64,000 nt of DNA from Betaproteobacteria bacterium (GTDB taxonomy: Bacteria; Pseudomonadota; Gammaproteobacteria; Burkholderiales; SG8-41): NCBI GenBank assembly GCA_028291945.1, contig JAQGNH010000392.1, forward strand, positions 1-64,000, written 5' to 3'. Below the pieces are notes generated by a model. That model ran no database searches and was not told the DNA's origin. It worked only from the letters and a program-made list of their open reading frames with translations. This document shows, piece after piece, positions 58,000 to 64,000 of this stretch. Numbering within the stretch: position 1 is the first letter of the stretch; each line of letters starts with the position of its first letter. The translations under genes and the position numbers were made by a program.

Positions 58000-58944
58000 A
58001 TGAGTCAGATCCTGCAGGCTGATTTCTGTGAGTTAAGGAGTGAGGGCCTCATCGCTTTCAGCGGGGAAGATGCGCTTTCTTTTCTCCACGCGCAGTTAAC
58101 GAGCGATGTTGCCGGCCTCTTCGAATCGCAGACTCAATACAGCGGCTACTGCTCCCCTAAAGGGCGTCTGCTCGCCACGTTTTTACTGTGGCGGCGGCCG
58201 GCGGATGTCCTCATGCAGCTGCCCGCCGATTTGCGGGAAAGCGTGCAGCAACGCCTCTCAAAATACGTGCTGCGTGCACGCGTTCGCGTGAGTGCTGCAA
58301 GCGGGCGGTATCTGATGTTCGGATTGGCGGGCGAACGCGCGCGCTCAGTCCTGGCCGAAATGAACTTGCCGCTGCCGAGCGCCGACCACGAGGTCACTTC
58401 GGCGGGCGATGTATACGTCACACGTCTGCCTGTGAACCGATATGTAATCCTCGCAGAGGCTGATCGCGGAGCGAGCCTGCGTGCAAGCCTCGATAAACAC
58501 GCGCGGCCTCAGGACGTCACCCTCTGGGACCGGCTCGACATTGAGGCGGGCATCCCTGTGATCACGAGTCAGACTCAAGATCAGCACGTTCCGCAGATGG
58601 TGAACCTGGATTTGATCGGGGCCGTAAGCTACAGCAAGGGGTGTTATCCCGGACAAGAGATTGTGGCGCGCACGCATTACCTGGGGCGGCTGAAACAGCG
58701 TATGTACAGACTGTCTGTTCCAACACTCCAGCCGGTGCGCGCGGGCGATCCGCTTTTCAGTGCGCAGTTCGGTGACGCGCAGGCAAGCGGCTCGATCGTG
58801 CAGGCAACCCGCCGCCACAGCGCTGTTTTTGAGGCACTTGCGGTCATTCAGACGGCCAGCGTGCAGGCAGGCGCCGTTCACTTCACCTCCCCGCAGGGTC
58901 CTGTCGTGGATTTTCTCTCTTTGCCATACGCGATACCCAGCTGA
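58000..58944 (+). CDS. ygfZ: Folate-binding protein YgfZ (Fe-S cluster maintenance)
   Basis: Tetrahydrofolate-binding protein of the GcvT superfamily that helps Fe-S enzymes such as MiaB stay active. 314 residues. The signature KGCYPGQEIVARTHYLG with the key Cys is at about residue 210-225. N-terminal LIAFSGEDALSFLHAQLTSD and YSGYCSPKGRLLATFLLWR also fit. The start ATG is 6 bp after the glnD stop. Helpful context: several Fe-S proteins are encoded in the window (type-5 glycosylase, large oxidoreductase). Confidence 0.95.
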   Translation: MSQILQADFCELRSEGLIAFSGEDALSFLHAQLTSDVAGLFESQTQYSGYCSPKGRLLATFLLWRRPADVLMQLPADLRESVQQRLSKYVLRARVRVSAASGRYLMFGLAGERARSVLAEMNLPLPSADHEVTSAGDVYVTRLPVNRYVILAEADRGASLRASLDKHARPQDVTLWDRLDIEAGIPVITSQTQDQHVPQMVNLDLIGAVSYSKGCYPGQEIVARTHYLGRLKQRMYRLSVPTLQPVRAGDPLFSAQFGDAQASGSIVQATRRHSAVFEALAVIQTASVQAGAVHFTSPQGPVVDFLSLPYAIPS

Positions 58945-59041
58945 TTTCCGCTGGATGAATCCATGCCGTGGCATGCCGCTTGCTGATTCATTACCGAAGC
59001 GCAACTGCCGTTGCGCACTTAATAGTCAGCAGGGAAACATC

Positions 59042-59353
59042 ATGGCCGGATTTGAATCGCTGTTCGCATCGATAGACGCCTGGTTTGGTTTCGTGGGCTC
59101 GTGTGTAGCGGGTGGCGGTTCGGCCTGCCGTCCCTTTCTCGCGTTTGTCGCTTTGACTGCGGCTGCCGGCGCGGCGCTCGCGCTTCTCGCCCTCGCGTAT
59201 AGGGCACTGCTGCAGCAGGACCAGTCGCGACAAGTTGAGTCAAGTCAAAAGCCTCAACGCGAGCCGCAAGCTCGCCAACCCGTGCGCAGTCTTCCAGCGC
59301 GAGTACCTGGCGCGAACGCTGCGCCGGTAGGCGGCTGGCGAATGACCGCCTAG
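59042..59353 (+). CDS. Small single-pass membrane protein, hypothetical
   Basis: 103 residues. ATG 59042 has a good ribosome binding site (AGGGAAACATC before it). N-terminal ASIDAWFGFVGSCVAGGGSACRP, one strong hydrophobic helix (FLAFVALTAAAGAALALLALAYRAL), then a basic, Gln- and Pro-rich tail (QKPQREPQARQPVRSLPARV). A longer frame from 58760 overlaps ygfZ and is rejected. I do not recognise a family. It lies in a plus-strand run between ygfZ and DUF4936. Probable real gene, function unknown. Confidence 0.55.
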   Translation: MAGFESLFASIDAWFGFVGSCVAGGGSACRPFLAFVALTAAAGAALALLALAYRALLQQDQSRQVESSQKPQREPQARQPVRSLPARVPGANAAPVGGWRMTA

Positions 59354-59430
59354 AGTCGAGTAGGCCTCCATAGCACGGCAATCGCTCCCTGACGGGCGCG
59401 ATCAGCTTACAATGCGGTGGCGGGGTCTGC

Positions 59431-59712
59431 ATGGCTTATTCGTATTACATCTATTATCGCGTCGCAACCGATCACGCCAACAGCTGCGAATCGCGCGTAC
59501 TCGAGCTCTTTTCAGCGATCAAGCAAGCGACGAACATCGCAGGCCGGCTGCTGAAGAAGCGCAGCGAACCGCTGCTGTGGATGGAAGTGTACGAGAACGT
59601 CCGTGATGATGCGAAGTTCGAGCTTGAGCTCGAGCAGGCAGCCGCGCAGCTGAAAATTGCGGAGTGTCTGCAGGAGGGATCCACGCGTCGCGCCGAATGC
59701 TTTGAGGCGTGA
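59431..59712 (+). CDS. DUF4936 family protein
   Basis: 93 residues, starting MAYSYYIYYRVATDHANSCE. Compact alpha/beta protein without signal or membrane helix: YYIYYRV strand, VLELFSAIKQATNIAGRLLKK helix, then PLLWMEVYENV and a long acidic helix (FELELEQAAAQLKIAE) with a Cys near the end. Recognised as the betaproteobacterial DUF4936 family, which is usually found just upstream of an NRDE-family gene as here (3-bp gap). Function unknown. Confidence 0.8.
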   Translation: MAYSYYIYYRVATDHANSCESRVLELFSAIKQATNIAGRLLKKRSEPLLWMEVYENVRDDAKFELELEQAAAQLKIAECLQEGSTRRAECFEA

Positions 59713-59715
59713 CGC

Positions 59716-60549
59716 ATGTGCGTGATCCTCTTCGCCGTCGGAGCCCATCCCCGATTTCCGCTGATTGTTGCTGCGAACCGCGACGAAGCCTACGCCCGCC
59801 CCGCCGCACAGGCCGAATTCTGGCAGGACCCGCCCCACGTCTACGGCGGCAGGGATCTCGAACGGGGTGGCACATGGCTCGGCCTTGCATTGAACGGTCG
59901 CTTTGCCGCGATCACCAATTATCGCCAAGGTCATCACGGGAAAGCTCCAAGATCGCGCGGTGATCTCACTCGTGACTACCTGGCCGGAATCGCGGAACCC
60001 TTGCATTATCTGCGCGGGGCGGAGGAACGCTGCAGGCAATATCGCGGCTTCAGCCTGATCGCGGGCACCGTCTACGGCCTGTACTTTTATTCGAACCGCA
60101 GCCACGGAATCCAGGCGATCGAGCCCGGTGTGCATGGCCTCAGCAATCGTCTCCTCGATGAACCATGGCCCAAGGTTGAGCGTGGTGTGGCCGTACTGAC
60201 GAGTCTGCTCGAGAGTTCCGAAACCGACATTACGCAAGCGCTACTCGCGCTGCTCCGCGACCGCACGCCGGCGCCGGACCATCTTCTTCCATCGACGGGC
60301 ATTGCACTGGAACGCGAGCGCGCGCTATCCGCAGCTTTTATCGCGGGCGACACTTACGGAACGCGCGCTTCAACGGTCTTACTGGTCAGTCAAGATGGGG
60401 AAGTGCTGTATTGCGAGCGCAGCTTCGGCCCGCACGGCACACCTCTTGGCAGTGTCGATCGGCGTTTTCAGCTCAACGACGCGTCACGTGTCAGCGCGCC
60501 GATACCAGCGGCAGCTCCATTATCCGGTGCGGGATACCAGCCTCCGTAA
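59716..60549 (+). CDS. NRDE-family protein (TANGO2 homologue)
   Basis: 277 residues. N-terminus MCVILFAVGAHPRFPLIVAANRDE carries the NRDE motif, with Cys at position 2 as in N-terminal nucleophile hydrolases. Then GGRDLERGGTWLGL, AAITNYR, LSNRLLDEPWPKVERG and a C-terminal SQDGEVLYCERSF. Homologue of eukaryotic TANGO2, linked to haem trafficking; bacterial role unsettled. Its last 59 bp overlap the convergent GNAT gene, so the two genes share sequence on opposite strands. Confidence 0.9.
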   Translation: MCVILFAVGAHPRFPLIVAANRDEAYARPAAQAEFWQDPPHVYGGRDLERGGTWLGLALNGRFAAITNYRQGHHGKAPRSRGDLTRDYLAGIAEPLHYLRGAEERCRQYRGFSLIAGTVYGLYFYSNRSHGIQAIEPGVHGLSNRLLDEPWPKVERGVAVLTSLLESSETDITQALLALLRDRTPAPDHLLPSTGIALERERALSAAFIAGDTYGTRASTVLLVSQDGEVLYCERSFGPHGTPLGSVDRRFQLNDASRVSAPIPAAAPLSGAGYQPP

Positions 60550-60943
60550 ACTCCGGACCCACCGCGATGAACCCGCAACGCGCGTAGAAGCCGATCGCGT
60601 GGGTTTGAGCGTGCAGCCGCACAGTGCTGCAGCCATCGTTTCGAGCGATTTCCACCAGCGTTCTCAGGATGGCGTCCCCGACGCCGCGGCCGCGCCATCC
60701 TTTCAAAACGGCCATTCGCCCGATGTGACAGTCGCTCTTAAGTCTTCCCGTGCCGATCGGAGCGCCATCAGGATCGATGGCAAGCACGTGACGCGAGCGC
60801 TCGTCTTCGTCGTCCCATTCGAGATTTTCGGGAACGCTCTGCTCTTCGATGAAGACCGCGCGGCGGACGAAGTGGAGGTCGGCCCGCCTTGCATCCCACT
60901 CGACGCGCTGTACCGTGAATGACGCAATAGCTGGCATCGCCAT
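60491..60943 (-). CDS. GNAT-family N-acetyltransferase
   Basis: 150 residues from ATG 60943; another ATG is at 60937. Acetyl-CoA-binding motif A appears as IGRMAVLKGWRGRGVGDAILRTLV (R/Q-x-x-G-x-G/A: WRGRGVG). VFIEEQSVPENLEWDDEDE is typical of the ElaA/YjcF-like branch; C-terminal FYARCGFIAVGPEFTEAGIPHRIME closes the fold. Substrate unknown. A TACAAT box at 60949-60954 is so near the ATG that the mRNA could be leaderless. The 3' end overlaps the NRDE gene by 59 bp. Confidence 0.9.
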   Translation of the reverse strand: MAMPAIASFTVQRVEWDARRADLHFVRRAVFIEEQSVPENLEWDDEDERSRHVLAIDPDGAPIGTGRLKSDCHIGRMAVLKGWRGRGVGDAILRTLVEIARNDGCSTVRLHAQTHAIGFYARCGFIAVGPEFTEAGIPHRIMELPLVSAR

Positions 60944-61075
60944 GCGGTATTGTAACGGCCGCAAGCACTGCCCCGAGCACCCCGCCGTGGAACTGCTGCT
61001 ACCGGGTTATGAACGGCAACAGCTCGATGTAATCAGCAACGCGGCCTTTGCAGCCGCCAGCCGCGCTGAGCTCGC
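60944..61075. other. Gap with a possible 45-residue reading frame
   Basis: 132 bp between the GNAT and SDR genes. On the plus strand an ATG at 60943 opens 45 codons to 61079 (MRYCNGRKHCPEHPAVELL...), overlapping the SDR stop by 4 bp. No ribosome binding site and no known family, so I do not call it a gene. Confidence 0.25.
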
Positions 61076-61816
61076 CTAGATCGTGAGCCCGCCGCTAACT
61101 TCGATAACGGCACCGTTGATGTAGCTGGCTTCGTCCGACGCCAGAAATGCGAAGGTGTTGGCGACCTCCTCCGGCCTGCCGAGTCGGCCCATCGGGACCT
61201 TTTCTTCGAGGGCGTGGAGCACGCGCTCCGGAATCGAGCCCAGGATGCTCGTTGCGATAAAACCCGGGCAAACCGCATTCGCCCGTATACCTTTACGGCC
61301 CAGCTCGCGCGCCCACGTTTTCACCATGCCGATTACACCGAACTTGCTCGCCGCATAGTTCGTCTGGCCGAAATTGCCATACAGACCGACGATTGACGAC
61401 GCGTTCAGGATCACGCCTGACTGCTGCGCGAGCATCGTGTTCACGACCGCCTTGGTACAGTTGTAGACGCCCTTCAGATTGATTTCGATGACGCTATCGA
61501 ACTGATCGTCCGTCATATTCTTCAACTGTGCATCCATGACGATGCCGGCGTTGTTGACGAGGCAGTCCACACGTCCCCACTTGGCGATGGTCACTTCGAC
61601 CATCTGCTCCAGTGACTTGACGTCTCGCACATCGGCGACGTAGCCGAATGCGTCGCCGCGGGTTTCCTTGCACATCTCAACCGTTTCTTCGATCCATTCG
61701 GGCGAGAGGTCACAGACGACGACTTTCGCGCCTTCGCGCGCGAACTTGACGGCTGTGGCCTGCCCAATGCCCCGGCCTGCCCCCGTGATGATCGCTACTT
61801 TGTCTTGGAGTCTCAT
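61076..61816 (-). CDS. Short-chain dehydrogenase/reductase, FabG/PhbB-like (3-oxoacyl-ACP or acetoacetyl-CoA reductase)
   Basis: 246 residues, classical SDR. NADP site TGAGRGIGQA, VNNAG, catalytic Ser in NASSIVGLYGNFG, Tyr-x3-Lys in YAASKFG, then CPGFIATSI and EVSGGLTI at the C-terminus. Close to FabG in length and motifs. It stands alone, away from any fab operon, so the substrate may be another 3-oxoacyl thioester. Own promoter at 61862-61890. Confidence 0.9.
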   Translation of the reverse strand: MRLQDKVAIITGAGRGIGQATAVKFAREGAKVVVCDLSPEWIEETVEMCKETRGDAFGYVADVRDVKSLEQMVEVTIAKWGRVDCLVNNAGIVMDAQLKNMTDDQFDSVIEINLKGVYNCTKAVVNTMLAQQSGVILNASSIVGLYGNFGQTNYAASKFGVIGMVKTWARELGRKGIRANAVCPGFIATSILGSIPERVLHALEEKVPMGRLGRPEEVANTFAFLASDEASYINGAVIEVSGGLTI

Positions 61817-61861
61817 CGACCTACAACCTCTCTGTCAGGAATACGCCGCGCTGCGCCGCAC

Positions 61862-61890
61862 AATGTAGCGTAATTTTCTGCGTTGCACAA
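61862..61890 (-). promoter_or_regulatory. Putative sigma-70 promoter of the SDR gene
   Basis: On the minus strand TTGTGC (61885-61890), 17 bp, then TACATT (61862-61867), 45 bp before the SDR ATG. A TTAAGT-TCC-ACTTAA inverted repeat at 61927-61941 sits 36 bp further upstream and may be an operator. Confidence 0.5.
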
Positions 61891-61926
61891 TCCGTGCCCG
61901 ATTCAGCGCACCCCCTACTTATGCGG

Positions 61927-61941
61927 TTAAGTTCCACTTAA
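61927..61941. repeat. TTAAGT inverted repeat (possible operator)
   Basis: TTAAGT and ACTTAA flank a 3-nt centre, a 15-bp near-palindrome, in the 201-bp gap between tadA and the SDR gene. Unusually AT-rich for this genome. Confidence 0.4.
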
Positions 61942-62017
61942 GACGCTAGATGTAGGGGAACGTGCCAAAATACACGCAGCGTTCTGCGGCGCGTCCGCGC
62001 GGACTGTCAACACCGCT

Positions 62018-64000
<1,983 letters not shown>

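Noticed and set aside
60943..61079. 45-residue plus-strand gene (MRYCNGRKHC...)
   Set aside because: No ribosome binding site or recognised family; kept only as a note.

Overview
The window looks like the chromosome of a high-GC, Gram-negative betaproteobacterium. The evidence is gene order: lepA-lepB-DUF4845-rnc-era-recO-pdxJ-acpS-nagZ beside an rpoE-rseA-rseB-degP locus; pyrG-kdsA-eno-ftsB; and the full rpsB-tsf-pyrH-frr-uppS-cdsA-dxr-rseP-bamA-skp-lpxD-fabZ-lpxA-lpxB outer-membrane cluster, with map and glnD divergent from rpsB. A DUF4936 protein also fits. I cannot name genus or species.

Layout. 1-3.6 kb is the end of an integrated conjugative element: a partial TraG-type transfer protein, a small glycine-zipper protein and a P4-type tyrosine integrase, next to the 3' end of tRNA-Cys (the likely attachment site). 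From 3.55 to 19.3 kb almost everything is on the minus strand: tRNA-Cys, tRNA-Gly, pgsA, uvrC, a type-5 uracil-DNA glycosylase, a CDF metal exporter, nagZ, acpS, pdxJ, recO, era, rnc, DUF4845, lepB, lepA, a glutaredoxin-like protein, degP, rseB, rseA and rpoE. 19.5-28.1 kb is more accessory: an osmoprotectant-type ABC transporter with a fused binding protein and permease, a NodB-fold deacetylase divergent from an omega-amino-acid aminotransferase, and an 1176-residue multidomain FAD/Fe-S oxidoreductase. 28.4-37.3 kb holds folD, ftsB, eno, kdsA, pyrG and the ppsA/ppsR pair. 37.4-40.6 kb holds a SpoU-type RNA methyltransferase coupled to an EgtB-like enzyme (SenA type), divergent from a glycosyltransferase (SenB type). 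40.6-54.3 kb is the envelope/translation cluster. 54.6-64 kb carries map, glnD, ygfZ, several small conserved genes, a GNAT acetyltransferase, an SDR reductase, tadA and a guaA cut by the window edge.

How it fits together. Envelope stress and biogenesis dominate: the sigma-E regulon core (rpoE, rseA, rseB, degP) and the site-2 protease (rseP) are present along with typical clients (bamA, skp, lpx genes, fabZ, cdsA, uppS). PpsA and its regulator kinase PpsR are divergent neighbours. GlnD points to PII nitrogen control.

The most interesting system is the senA/senB pair, predicted to make selenoneine. It has already been described in other bacteria; here it lacks a local senC/selD and is wired to an RNA methyltransferase. 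Other notable items are a 34-bp minisatellite that encodes the tail of PpsA, heptamer-repeat dyads in intergenic regions, a hairpin holding the lepA Shine-Dalgarno sequence, and a perfect dyad over the pyrG -10 box. No rRNA, CRISPR array or insertion sequence was seen.
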